Shown here piece by piece: positions 37,797 through 46,825 of a DNA stretch of 64,000 nucleotides. Position 1 is the stretch's first letter; every line of letters starts with the position of its first letter. Origin of the DNA: Shimia litoralis (lineage in GTDB: Bacteria > Pseudomonadota > Alphaproteobacteria > Rhodobacterales > Rhodobacteraceae); NCBI RefSeq assembly GCF_005518135.1, contig NZ_SULI01000006.1:1-64000 (forward strand), read 5' to 3'. Both the position numbers and the translations under genes were made by a program. A model generated the notes under the pieces. It did not search any database, was not told the origin of the DNA, and worked only from the letters and a program-made list of their open reading frames with translations.

Positions 37797-39452
37797 CTAT
37801 TGACTGGTGCGCTCCTGGATGACCGCCATAACGCCCAACCAAAATTCTTCTTGCTCGCCAGAGGCATCTTCAAGACGGCTCTGGGCTTCGCTCAGGGGCG
37901 CATCCGGATACAGCCGGATCAAATCCCCAGCCGTGCGCACCTGCTCCACAGGACAGCCGTCGGGCTGAACATCCCAAACCGTTTTACCAGCCCCGGGTTT
38001 GATCCCGCATCGCTCAAGGGGTTCCCACCCCAATCGGACAAGCCCCAAAATATCGCCCAACAGTGCCGGCGCGTCCCCGAAATAGGAATGCCCAAGGGAA
38101 TCCGTTTCAATCAAAGATGCATCAACCGTGTCCAGCCCAGCCAACTGGATCAAGTCACCATTGGCATCTCCGGCGCGGTATCCCCCATTGACATGGCGCG
38201 ACACTTGCAATGCCCGATCATATTTTGAGGCATAGAGCGTGATGCCGTCGGCATGTGATTTGAGCGCGTCAAATCTGGTGGCCAATTCAGCCCGATCCAC
38301 ATCTGGTGCCGCGAGAATAAGCTGACCAACACGCCGGTCAGGGAATTTAAGGAAAAACGTTTCCAAGGCTTCGATCGCATACCGGTTGCCCATAGAGTGC
38401 GCGATAATATGCAAGGTGCCTTGCCCACGCGTGGCAATTTCCAAATAGGTTTCAAGTGCGGGTCGCGTTGCCAAAACACCATTTGAATCAGATAGATACC
38501 CATAAAGGGACCCTTGCGACGGCCAACTGTAATAGAGCGCCTGTCCAGGAAACTCGAGATCAAACGCCAACTGTCCGGCCCGCAACGCCCCATCGTGGAA
38601 GGTGACGTTATAGCCGTGGATAAACATCAGCTTATCATCTTTATCACAGCACCCTTGGGCAAACGCCTCAAGCGTCAAATCTTGGATACTGGACAACACA
38701 ACATGCTTGTCCGGGTCAAGATGTTCGGTAAAAAACCACCCCTCGGGGCGCTCAATCATTCCTGCCATATGGTTTGGCGGGATGGTGACCGTCAGTTCTC
38801 CTACGGTCAAATCGCCACGATCTGTGCCAAACATTTGCGCAGGGTCTTGGGACCCTGTTGCCACGCGATTTGTTCCAAACCAGACCTTGACCGCCGTTGG
38901 ATCAGTCGCGCGCACAGTTGCATCAGGATCCACAATTACGTCAAGATTGTCGCGTAACCCGCGCAGCGTCTGCATCAGATGCGGCATGAGCTTTTCGACC
39001 TGCGGCTCAAGCACATCAAGTCGCGCGGATAGCACCGGATTTTGAGTACCAAGGCGCTGGGCGGCCGCATTAAACGCACCAAGAGACGCCTGCAAAGCGC
39101 CCATCTCATCGCCAAGCCCCGCATAGGCCAGTGCTGCAAGATCCAATACCTGCGTGGCGCGCGGATCGAGCGCATCAAAACTATCTAGAATGGGCGCGAG
39201 ATAGGATAGAGCGCGTTGTGGTTGCTCTGCGTCAAGTGCGGTGCGCGCGAATGCAAGGCGCAAGTCAGAATCCTGAACAGAGACCAAAATTTGATCTGCA
39301 ATGTCCAGCGCATCCAGAGGGGCCTGAGTTTTGCGGCTTTCGTACTTCGCAAACAGCTCCATCATGCCGATATCTGGCAAATTTTGGGCCTGAACTGCCG
39401 TCATCCCTAGGGTCGAAACAAGTAATGGTATGGCGATGCGTGAAAATTTCAC
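37797..39452 (-). CDS. Exported DUF900 alpha/beta hydrolase with N-terminal helical domain
   Basis: 551 residues from a GTG start at 39452, preceded by a perfect AGGAGG at 5 bp. Residues 1-22 are a signal peptide (MKFSRIAIPLLVSTLGMTAVQA). Residues about 25-165 are a TPR-like helical region. About 185-530 is a DUF900/YjfP-like alpha/beta hydrolase: VKVWFGTNRV, LMFIHGYNVTFHDGALRAGQLAFDL (oxyanion region), YYSWPSQG and the nucleophile elbow AHSMGN with Ser353. Likely acid and base lie in APDVDRAE and LGHSYFGD. Together with the CHAT gene 53 bp downstream it forms a two-gene exported system. Lipase or esterase activity is plausible, but the substrate is unknown. Confidence 0.88.
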   Translation of the reverse strand: MKFSRIAIPLLVSTLGMTAVQAQNLPDIGMMELFAKYESRKTQAPLDALDIADQILVSVQDSDLRLAFARTALDAEQPQRALSYLAPILDSFDALDPRATQVLDLAALAYAGLGDEMGALQASLGAFNAAAQRLGTQNPVLSARLDVLEPQVEKLMPHLMQTLRGLRDNLDVIVDPDATVRATDPTAVKVWFGTNRVATGSQDPAQMFGTDRGDLTVGELTVTIPPNHMAGMIERPEGWFFTEHLDPDKHVVLSSIQDLTLEAFAQGCCDKDDKLMFIHGYNVTFHDGALRAGQLAFDLEFPGQALYYSWPSQGSLYGYLSDSNGVLATRPALETYLEIATRGQGTLHIIAHSMGNRYAIEALETFFLKFPDRRVGQLILAAPDVDRAELATRFDALKSHADGITLYASKYDRALQVSRHVNGGYRAGDANGDLIQLAGLDTVDASLIETDSLGHSYFGDAPALLGDILGLVRLGWEPLERCGIKPGAGKTVWDVQPDGCPVEQVRTAGDLIRLYPDAPLSEAQSRLEDASGEQEEFWLGVMAVIQERTSQ

Positions 39453-39475
39453 ATCAACCTCCTGCAAATAGATTA

Positions 39476-39491
39476 GGAGACATAAGTCTCC
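39476..39491. other. Small hairpin in the leader of the DUF900/CHAT operon
   Basis: GGAGAC-ATAA-GTCTCC lies about 15 bp upstream of the AGGAGG ribosome site of the DUF900 gene. It could be a leader hairpin or a regulator half-site pair. The rest of 39453-39730 is AT-rich and holds no gene that I can see; it must contain the operon promoter. Confidence 0.3.
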
Positions 39492-39730
39492 GAATATTCT
39501 TACAGGCTAACACAGGGCGTTTTATTGGCAAATAGCTCTGGAAATTTGTCATGTAAGCCAAAAACACTCAAAATATGTCATAAAAAATTGGGCTTTCGTC
39601 GAAATTTTATCGGCCCAAAAGCGGCCGTTTCAAATATTTGTTCCCCTACAAAACCGCCGCACACGGGAAATCACCCCTTCTCGTGCACGGCATTTCTGAC
39701 AACAACATCAGATCAATGTTCAACAAATTC

Positions 39731-40030
39731 TCAGCAATCGAGAGACATTCGATTGTAAGACGCCCAACCAAACCCTCTGACAAGCACCCAAAACAAAAAC
39801 GACACGCCGCAGCATTCCCAAATCTTAAATACACTCGGCGCATGGGATGCATCTCTTAACATTGCAGCCAGAAAGAGCCGGTCGCAAACGTTTCTGGGAG
39901 GAGAACCACGTGCATACCCTTCGTCATGACGTTGCCAACTGGCTTCGTCAAAGAACGTGCCGCACAGCCTGCCTAAGCCAGCACGCCATCGCGATGGGAA
40001 CCACCAAGGCCCCAGTCCATTTGACTGCAT
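39731..40030 (-). CDS. Small HD-motif membrane protein of the phage/GTA spike cassette (phospholipase A2-like motif)
   Basis: 99 residues starting at ATG 40030, 2 bases after the TGA of the preceding gene (TGAGCATG), so translation is coupled. The N-terminal half has FFDEASWQRHDEGYARG and CDRLFLAAMLRDAS. The HD..Y pattern with later acidic and cysteine residues resembles small phage-encoded proteins with a phospholipase A2-like motif. The C-terminal part is one hydrophobic segment (CCGVSFLFWVLVRGFGWASYNR). Function unknown; the calcium-loop residues of true phospholipase A2 are not evident. Confidence 0.6.
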   Translation of the reverse strand: MQSNGLGPWWFPSRWRAGLGRLCGTFFDEASWQRHDEGYARGSPPRNVCDRLFLAAMLRDASHAPSVFKIWECCGVSFLFWVLVRGFGWASYNRMSLDC

Positions 40031-40032
40031 GC

Positions 40033-40479
40033 TCACCCCCAAACCGACGATGGGCTCGACACCGAACTTGGGTCAATCAGAGTAATTCCATTCAGAGATT
40101 TACCAGTCTCGGTATTATGCGAGGTTTCCACCGTACCCGCTTGAGACCACGAAATCGCCCATTTTTTCCAAAGCCCTTTTGCCACGGCGCTGTGCCCCAG
40201 CTTCAGGTTCACATGATACTCTGGAAAAAAGACCGCAGCGGCAATTTCGATCCCATTCACATCATATTGCGCCGGAGTTTTGGTGATTTTGCCAATCCGA
40301 AAAATGTCGATACCCGGAGCTGGAACCCATTGACCATCCGCTTGAACGAGCAATCCAATTTGTTGGGCAGCCGTATCAAAGGTCGTTTGGTTGGGCGCCC
40401 GCAACATCGCCTCAACCATTGCTCCTTGTTCGTGGACAAAGACCGAGATGTCGGAGCCATTCATGTCCTGAACAATCAT
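40033..40479 (-). CDS. Unknown protein of the phage/GTA spike cassette
   Basis: 148 residues. The ATG overlaps the TGA that ends the spike fibre frame (ATGA), and its own stop sits directly before the next gene, which argues for a genuine coupled gene. The N-terminus is acidic (MIVQDMNGSDISVFVHEQGAM), the middle beta-rich (GIEIAAAVFFPEYHVNLKLGH) and the end Ser-rich (DPSSVSSPSSVWG). No family is recognised. By position it could be a virion-associated accessory protein. Confidence 0.55.
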   Translation of the reverse strand: MIVQDMNGSDISVFVHEQGAMVEAMLRAPNQTTFDTAAQQIGLLVQADGQWVPAPGIDIFRIGKITKTPAQYDVNGIEIAAAVFFPEYHVNLKLGHSAVAKGLWKKWAISWSQAGTVETSHNTETGKSLNGITLIDPSSVSSPSSVWG

Positions 40480-42210
40480 ACACTCATCTCCTGCAAGGTT
40501 ACGTCGTCAAAGCGCGTGGGGTAATACAAAATTCTTTTGATAATCCCGTTTAGATGCGCACTGCCGACATAATTCATGCCCAAAGATACCTGTGTGACAT
40601 TTCCCAAGGAGCAATCCGTATCTTTTCCAACGACGCCCCCGTCAATGACCTATGCACAGTCATTTTCTTTGAGACCAATCACCGCTTTTGAGAATTATCC
40701 AGTATTCAGCGTTGCTGACCCCTGTACTTGTCCTTGGTCTACCCCTGCAGATCTTAGGTAAAGATAGCCAGACGCCCCATCACGATACGCCGCCATCCGA
40801 TGATCACCGGTCATGTCGTTCAGTGACACAATGTAGTTTTGCGATGCCGAAGTGTCATCTGTACCAGCCTGAAATTCTGCAACCAGCGTCCCTTCTGCGG
40901 GATGGTACTCGAATTCATCCGCATTTAGGGAGATCAAATCCTTACCACGAGAGACGGCCACATCCTTGGTCGGAATATATGGTGTCGGGGTCAGCCCTGC
41001 TTCAAGCTGTGCAGCGGCGATACTGATGGTTCCGGTTGTAACCGAAGCTGCCGCAAAGCCAGCATCGATTGTATCCACCATATACAACCTGACAGCATTC
41101 GCTGAGGGAATATCCGCAGAGACATGGCACCAGTACCACCCATCTCCCACAGCCACGATCTGTGCTATGCTGCCTGTGCCAACAGCACCGACGACGCCAT
41201 TCAAGAGATCAAAATTCGCATACATCAGGGCCGTAGACGTTTCGAGAATCTGAACAATATGGTGCGTGCCACGTTTGACGAGGAAACTTATGGATTTGGC
41301 AGCGTTAATTGACGACGCCGGTGTTTGGGTGACGTATTTTGGACTACCGCTCACACCTGTTGCGCTCATGATAACCGGAGTGTCTCCGGTCGGGCCCTCA
41401 ACCTCACTGGCTGCCAGGCTTGCACCTGAAATGCCCCAATAGCTTCCATTGGCAACATCACCTGACGACAGCAAACGGTTTGTCGACGCGCCATATACCT
41501 GAAGCCCCATACATTGACCTTGACCAGAATACGATCGGCCGACGTGGAACACAGACGAGCCGGATGTCGCAACATAATCTGAACCGTTCGGGCAAGTTTG
41601 CATCCCGGCCAGATCACACCGATACACGCGGGGCATCGCCATTTGCATACCTGAAACCCCATCGGATGCCACCATACCCGCTGGGTCCCCCAAAGCCGGA
41701 GCACATCCCATATATGGCGTTGTATTTCCGCTAGTGGACAACACCGAAAAACTCACCTCGTAAAACCCGTTGGGTAATGCGGTCACCTGCGGGTCGCCGA
41801 TCCCTGAATTGCTATAATGCTCGAAACTCCCGGTGATCACGTCCACAGCCAGCCGTCCGACCCCACCAATCAGCGTAAATTGCATCACGGCGTATCCCAC
41901 TGGTCGCACTACAATTTTGAACATGTATTTGATGCCATCCTTGAAAGGATAGTTTGCGTCACGCACCCCTTTATAGTTTCCGACATTTACTTCGGGAACA
42001 ACGACTGAACCACTTCCATCAGGTGCGAGCACCTGAGATACATGGATCGTGGCGTCACTGAGCGTCCAGTTTTGCGATCCAACATTTGATGAATCTCTCA
42101 AATAATTGTGCAACGCCCATTTCAACTTTCCATCGCTGTCCAAGACAGTTTGTCCCGTCGTGCGCGCTGAATTCAGAAAATCATGCTACTTGCATCGTAT
42201 CAAATGGCAT
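40476..42210 (-). pseudogene. Decayed phage/GTA head spike fibre gene (GhsB-like)
   Basis: The 482-residue central frame (42143-40698) has the look of phage head-spike fibre proteins of Rhodobacteraceae: SQNWTLSDATIHVSQVLAPDG, VRPVGYAVMQFTLIGG, AAQLEAGLTPTPYIPT. The expected start is ATG 42210 (MPFDTMQVA), with GGAGG 7 bp upstream, but after nine codons that frame hits TGA. One extra T at about 42183 separates it from the main frame, which continues DFLNSARTTGQTVLDSDGK. The main frame then meets TAA (40695-40697) and TAG (40650-40652), yet the same frame continues with clear family sequence (GSAHLNGIIKRILYYP) to a TGA at 40476. One frameshift plus two nonsense codons indicate a pseudogene. 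The cognate base gene upstream is intact. Confidence 0.8.
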
Positions 42211-42284
42211 TGATCGACCTCCAATAGTAATGATGTTTTCCAGCTAATGCTGGCAAGCGACACCCATCTCTCGGGCGCAGAGCC

Positions 42285-42497
42285 CTAGGACCTGATCACA
42301 ACTGTGTTGTGCTCAAAGTCGAGAACCAGATTTGGCCAATCGCCCCCTTGCTTGAACTCACTTGCGACGACATGGCCGCGCCGGAAGGTGGATGTTTCAA
42401 AATCCAAAACAAGTGTGGGGGAATGCCCGTTTACGGTATCCATTCCTGCGATTGCACCCAATCCTGCATGAAACAGCTGAATGCCCGCCCCGATCAT
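42285..42497 (-). CDS. Small protein between spike base and spike fibre genes
   Basis: 70 residues; its ATG shares one base with the TGA of the spike base gene, a strong sign of coupled translation. The sequence begins MIGAGIQLFHAGLGAIAG and then carries two similar stretches, SPTLVLDFETSTFRRGHVV and WPNLVLDFEHNTVVIRS, a small internal repeat of a (P)xLVLDFE motif. I do not recognise a family; position suggests a spike or virion component. It may also be a split-off N-terminal part of the fibre. Confidence 0.55.
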   Translation of the reverse strand: MIGAGIQLFHAGLGAIAGMDTVNGHSPTLVLDFETSTFRRGHVVASEFKQGGDWPNLVLDFEHNTVVIRS

Positions 42498-42757
42498 CAA
42501 AGTTCTCCGGCTTCGAAGTGTGCGGTGGTTCCCGTCGCATGCACACGTCTGACATCGCAAGGCAAAAACTCACCTTTGTAAAACATCTCGGTATCCAGAA
42601 TATCACCAGATCCTGTCGTAATGCGCAGCGCACCCGGTTGGGTACACCGCAAAAAATACGCGCCCTTAGGCAGATCACTGGTGTCGCTGGGGACAACTGG
42701 TACCAAATTGCGCGCTGGGCCAATGGGCAAGTTTGTGTAGGCGCCGAAATTAGACAT
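42497..42757 (-). CDS. GTA/phage head spike base protein (RCAP_Rcc01079 / GhsA family)
   Basis: 86 residues with the pattern of the spike base family first described from the Rhodobacter capsulatus gene transfer agent: GPARNLVPVVPSDTSDL near the start, a LRITTGSGD strand, GEFLPCDVRRV and ATGTTAHFEA at the end. In R. capsulatus this protein and the fibre encoded behind it form head spikes that help particles bind the recipient capsule. The ATG at 42757 has GGAG 9 bp upstream. The frame is intact although the fibre gene downstream is broken. Assignment rests on recalled motif similarity. Confidence 0.7.
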   Translation of the reverse strand: MSNFGAYTNLPIGPARNLVPVVPSDTSDLPKGAYFLRCTQPGALRITTGSGDILDTEMFYKGEFLPCDVRRVHATGTTAHFEAGEL

Positions 42758-42848
42758 CGGTGCGGTCTCCTATTTCCAGATTGATATAAAGTGCTCAGAT
42801 ATCTCGATCTGAGGTCCGTCTGTACGTTCAGTGCAGGATCAAATCGAC

Positions 42849-42953
42849 TCAAGCATCCATCCAACGGTTCCAACCTGCGTAGAACAGCAAGCCGAAATCA
42901 GGCGCATCATTGCCTGACGCACACATATTTTTGGGGTGAAATTTTTGGGCCAT
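42849..42953 (-). CDS. Possible 34-residue protein upstream of the spike base gene
   Basis: An ATG at 42953 opens a frame MAQKFHPKNMCASGNDAPDF continuing to ...YAGWNRWMDA and a TGA at 42849. The aromatic, Trp-rich end does not look like random sequence and the position fits a small phage or GTA gene or the remnant of a larger one. The ribosome site is weak. The rest of 42954-43126 shows no gene. Confidence 0.3.
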   Translation of the reverse strand: MAQKFHPKNMCASGNDAPDFGLLFYAGWNRWMDA

Positions 42954-43126
42954 GGGCGACCACATGTGCCTGAATGAAAATCTCCGACGTAGATGACGCT
43001 TAAGATAAATCAGGGTAAATCGAGCGTGCCAGCCCGTACAAAGGGTTAACGCGCCGCCCTCGGAGATGGCGCTTCAAATCAAAATCCGTGTTGCAGGATG
43101 TCGTGAGCGTCTCACGCAATCGCGCC

Positions 43127-44377
43127 TTACAAACGCCCGGCGGCGATTGCCAATCCACTGGTCACAGCCGTGAACACATCTCTAAAGCTATGCGACGCTT
43201 TCGGAAACTCGGATGTCATGGCCTCGGAAACCACCGACATCATGCTTGAACCGCCAACATACACCACGCGATCAATGTCGGTGACATCAACACCTGCGCA
43301 CGCCACAGTTTCGATCGCACCCTCACGCAACTCTTGTGCATAGGTGGCAAGACAGGCCGTCATGGTATCATGCGTCACATCCCAGCTTAGCCCCTTTTCA
43401 ACAAGACCCAGATCAATATGACCGATCGCGCCCTGTGCATTTGCGGCGATTTTCCCGCGCTCGACCGCAAACGCGACATCATGCCCAAGCTCGTCTTCCA
43501 AGACGCTGGCCAAGCGCGCCAGCTTTTCCGGCTCCTGCGCGAGGCGTTCCATCTCGGCAACCTGTCGACGATTTTGCCCCGTGTATAAAAACGGGATGCG
43601 CTCCCATGTGGCCAAATCATGAAACATTGCATTGGGCACAGGCGATAGACCTGCTCCGATCACCTTGCGCAAATCGGTGCCTTTTCCAAACATTGGCATA
43701 ACTTGGTCGATGCTTATGGCACGGTCAAAATCCGTCCCGCCAATACGCACCCCGTGATTGGCCAAAATTTCGATCCCGTCGACAGCCGTCCGAAACACTG
43801 AAAAATCTGATGTCCCGCCGCCGATATCTACGATCAACCCAAGCTCTGATTTGGCATCATTGGCCCCGCTTGCAAGCGCAGCAGCCTCTGGCTCGGGCAG
43901 AAAACGGACATCGGAAAACCCAGCGGCCAAGTAACACTGCTTAAGGTCCGCTTCCGCCTGATCTTCGCGCGGATCATGCGCACCATGAAAGACCACAGGC
44001 CGACCAGACAAGACGCGGTCAAATGTAACGCCCGCATCTGCTTCTGCGCAGGCTTTGATTTGACGCAGAAAGCGGGCGATAATGTCCACAAAGGTGACAC
44101 TCTCGTTCAGGATCTGACGTTTTTCATGCATCAAACTGGTGCCCAACACCCGCTTGAGCGCCCGCATGAACCGTCCGTCTTCCCCGTTTAACAGCGCTTG
44201 ATTGGCAGGCGCGCCAATCAAGGTTTTGCGTGTTTCAAAATCAAAAAAGAACGTGGTTGGCATCGTGGCCTCCCCTGTCGGGAACGTAACCAGATGTGGC
44301 GAACCATCTCTAAAATATCCAGCCGCCGAATTCGACGTGCCGAAATCTATACCCAGAACCGGTCCATGCTTGGCCAT
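43127..44377 (-). CDS. Hsp70-like ATPase without substrate-binding domain (YegD type)
   Basis: 416 residues that cover only the actin-like nucleotide-binding domain of Hsp70: phosphate-1 loop GIDFGTSNSAAG, phosphate-2 loop VDIGGGTSDFSVF and the adenosine motif VVYVGGSSMMSVV. There is no C-terminal peptide-binding domain, as in E. coli YegD. Such proteins are presumed ATP-driven chaperone-like factors; no client is known. It is followed (minus strand) by the spike cassette 370 bp away, but this is probably not a functional link. Confidence 0.92.
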   Translation of the reverse strand: MAKHGPVLGIDFGTSNSAAGYFRDGSPHLVTFPTGEATMPTTFFFDFETRKTLIGAPANQALLNGEDGRFMRALKRVLGTSLMHEKRQILNESVTFVDIIARFLRQIKACAEADAGVTFDRVLSGRPVVFHGAHDPREDQAEADLKQCYLAAGFSDVRFLPEPEAAALASGANDAKSELGLIVDIGGGTSDFSVFRTAVDGIEILANHGVRIGGTDFDRAISIDQVMPMFGKGTDLRKVIGAGLSPVPNAMFHDLATWERIPFLYTGQNRRQVAEMERLAQEPEKLARLASVLEDELGHDVAFAVERGKIAANAQGAIGHIDLGLVEKGLSWDVTHDTMTACLATYAQELREGAIETVACAGVDVTDIDRVVYVGGSSMMSVVSEAMTSEFPKASHSFRDVFTAVTSGLAIAAGRL

Positions 44378-44534
44378 ACCGTCGTCTCCCGCACGTTAAA
44401 CAAGACGGTGTCTTTAGAGCCACCTATTCTATGCGTCAACCAGCAAGCGCGAAAATACAAAGTGAGGCCGCACACGTCTCGGCGCGATCCACAATAGCCT
44501 GAGAATAACACCCCCGTTGCCGCGCGATATAAGG

Positions 44535-45620
44535 TCAGTTTCCGTCCTGATAATCCAGCAAGCCGAGCGAGCTTTCGGTCAAGGATGTCACGGCAAGACG
44601 CCCATCCGGAAGCGTAACCGCCCCAGTCGTCAGCGCATAATGTCCCGCGGGATCCTGAAGCGTTTCGATCACCTGACCCTCTGCGTCCATCCGCAGGACA
44701 AAGCCATACCGCGTAGGTGCGGGTTTCATCGCATCCGGCAGACGCATCAAGACACGCCGCAGAAACGGCTTTCCAGACAAATTGTCCATGATCGCATTTC
44801 GCGGACTGACAAGGCCCACCCAGAATGTGCCATCCGGCGCATTATTTATATTGTCGGGAAATCCCGGCAGGTTTTCCAAGACGACCTGCCCCGCGCTGCC
44901 ATCCAGCGGGAAACGCCAAATGCTATAGGCGCCCGTTTCAACCACATACACCGCGTCACTGGCGTCATTGACGGCGACACCATTGGCAAACGTCAAACCA
45001 TCGACAAAGATTGTCGTTTTTCCTGACACGGGGTCATATTTCAAAATACGCCCGTTTGCCGAATGTTCGACCAAATCCAATACCGACGCTGGTAACGTCC
45101 CCCCGTTGGCCTGCGCCCCAAAGCGGGTCGAGGCATCCGAAAAGTACACAGCGCCATCCGCTGCGATATCGACGTCATCCGCATAAAGGATTGGGCTGCC
45201 ATCATCGACCTGATTGGTAAGCACTGTAATCTGACCATTCCGATCGACTGCCAGCAATCCAAGATAGGCATCTGCAACATAAAGCGTGCCGTCCTTGGCA
45301 AACTCAAGCCCCAAAGGTCGCCCATTGGTTTGGGCAAACGAACTTACCTTGCCATCCGGTCCAATACGCAAAATTTCACCGTCATGGGTGGCCGCATAGA
45401 TAAACCCGTCTGGTCCGATATCGGCATCTTCCGGCCCAATTCGGCCGTTCAAACGGATCAGCTCAAGTTTCGCAAGCCGTTCATTTACCGCAAAATCCCC
45501 AGAATACCCGGCATTCTCTGGCGCCTCCCACGCGACAGGTCGTACGGATACAGGCCAAAAGGCAAGATAAGCCACCAATCCAATGATTGCCGCCCCCGAT
45601 ACACCAAGAATTTTCTTCAC
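44535..45620 (-). CDS. SMP-30/strictosidine synthase-like six-bladed propeller protein
   Basis: 361 residues with an N-terminal membrane anchor or signal (ILGVSGAAIIGLVAYLAFWPV) and a propeller domain with PEDADIGPDGFIYAATHDGEI, GRPLGLEFAKDGTLYVADA, DGLTFANGVAVNDASDAVYVVET and LPGFPDNINNAPDGTFWVGL. The last block is the strictosidine-synthase/APMAP signature. It is likely a membrane-tethered lactonase or hydrolase facing the periplasm. It is monocistronic; 45621-45883 is the divergent promoter region with the nuclease gene. Confidence 0.88.
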   Translation of the reverse strand: MKKILGVSGAAIIGLVAYLAFWPVSVRPVAWEAPENAGYSGDFAVNERLAKLELIRLNGRIGPEDADIGPDGFIYAATHDGEILRIGPDGKVSSFAQTNGRPLGLEFAKDGTLYVADAYLGLLAVDRNGQITVLTNQVDDGSPILYADDVDIAADGAVYFSDASTRFGAQANGGTLPASVLDLVEHSANGRILKYDPVSGKTTIFVDGLTFANGVAVNDASDAVYVVETGAYSIWRFPLDGSAGQVVLENLPGFPDNINNAPDGTFWVGLVSPRNAIMDNLSGKPFLRRVLMRLPDAMKPAPTRYGFVLRMDAEGQVIETLQDPAGHYALTTGAVTLPDGRLAVTSLTESSLGLLDYQDGN

Positions 45621-45883
45621 TGCTGCGCCTCCTTGCTGTCGCCAGTCCCGAATGGGCCAACCCCATTACACGTTGCCGATGTGGTTTCATGGATCAAGTG
45701 TATTCCCACTCTTATGCGGAAATTTCGTCTCCATTCTTGACGACCACACAACACCAGATACGATTGCGGGGGCACTTTGGAAAATATTCAACCGAGGCCA
45801 CAACAAAAAAACACAATTTATAAAACGCCATAGTGCCATCACCGGGACCTTGGAAACGTTGATTGCAAGATGGAGGTGAAGTC

Positions 45884-46486
45884 ATGGCCCTATTTTTGGG
45901 CCTTATTGTCATAGTTGGAATAGTGGTATTTGCCTTTCTATTAAGGCAATCAAGCAACGATGCGCCCCCACCACATTCGACCAAGCCCCGATCCGCGCCA
46001 TCTCGGCCCGCCCCTATCACCAGACCTAAAGGTGAAACCCAGCCGTTCGATGCGCAAAGCGCCAAGTCAGTTCATGAAGAACGTGTTCTGACAGGTTCGG
46101 CATATGTGACCGATGGCGATACAATCAAAATCAAAAATACGCAGATCCGCTTGTTTGGCGTGGATGCGCCTGAGTTAAATCATCCTTATGGGAAAAAGGC
46201 GAAATGGGCTTTGCATAAACTGTGCAAAGATCAAACTATCACGGCCAAAATATCTGATGAAGATGAGTATGGCCGCACGGTCGCGCATTGTTACCTTCCA
46301 GATGGACGAGACCTTTCAGCCGAAATGGTGAAGCAAGGGTTGGCGATTGATTGGCCAAAATTTTCGGGGGGACGATACGCGAGCTTGGAGACAACAGACG
46401 CGCGCAAAAAGCTTTGGCTCGCGGATGCCCGTCAGAAAGGGCGGATGCATGTTTGGAAAAAATTTGAATCTCGCCAGGAACAATGA
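45884..46486 (+). CDS. Thermonuclease (staphylococcal nuclease-like), membrane anchored
   Basis: 200 residues from ATG 45884 with GGAGGTGAAGTC upstream. Residues 1-23 form one membrane segment, residues about 25-65 a Pro/Lys-rich linker, and the rest the SNase OB-fold: YVTDGDTIKI, IRLFGVDAPELNHPYG (catalytic Arg and calcium-site Asp), EDEYGRTVAHCYL (second catalytic Arg) and a C-terminal KKLWLADARQKGRMHVW. It probably cuts nucleic acids outside the cytoplasmic membrane, for example for nutrient recovery. No operon partner. Confidence 0.9.
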   Translation: MALFLGLIVIVGIVVFAFLLRQSSNDAPPPHSTKPRSAPSRPAPITRPKGETQPFDAQSAKSVHEERVLTGSAYVTDGDTIKIKNTQIRLFGVDAPELNHPYGKKAKWALHKLCKDQTITAKISDEDEYGRTVAHCYLPDGRDLSAEMVKQGLAIDWPKFSGGRYASLETTDARKKLWLADARQKGRMHVWKKFESRQEQ

Positions 46487-46825
46487 TTTGTACCCAGCCG
46501 TCTGCCACTAATCGGCATTTGGCGCTGTACGCTGCCATAGCACCTAGACATCTATCGCACGCGGACCGAGGGTTTTGACAACAGCCACTATGATGCGGTG
46601 CTCTCTGGAACCACAAGGTAAGGACTGCAGACAAGCCATTGCATTAACGGTGCCCCTAAACCATCGAAAATCTGTGCGATCACCACGCTCCAGATCACAT
46701 GGATTCGACACGAAAAGCCGTAGAAAAACGGCGATTGTGATCGCAATCTGTTACGAGTCACAAAAACAGACAAAACCCGAAATACTAGGGGCCAAAGCAA
46801 CCGATTGTTTTTAATGGGAAATTTA
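46487..46825. other. Gene-free stretch between nuclease gene and tRNA-Arg
   Basis: About 340 bp between the 3' ends of two convergent units. I see no protein frame that looks real, no strong terminator and no direct repeat of the tRNA 3' end that would mark an integration site. Confidence 0.5.

Noticed and set aside
40476-42210. Stop-codon recoding in the spike fibre gene instead of decay
   Set aside because: Two different stops (TAA and TAG) plus an independent frameshift occur in the same gene while all neighbours use normal stops; gene decay is simpler.
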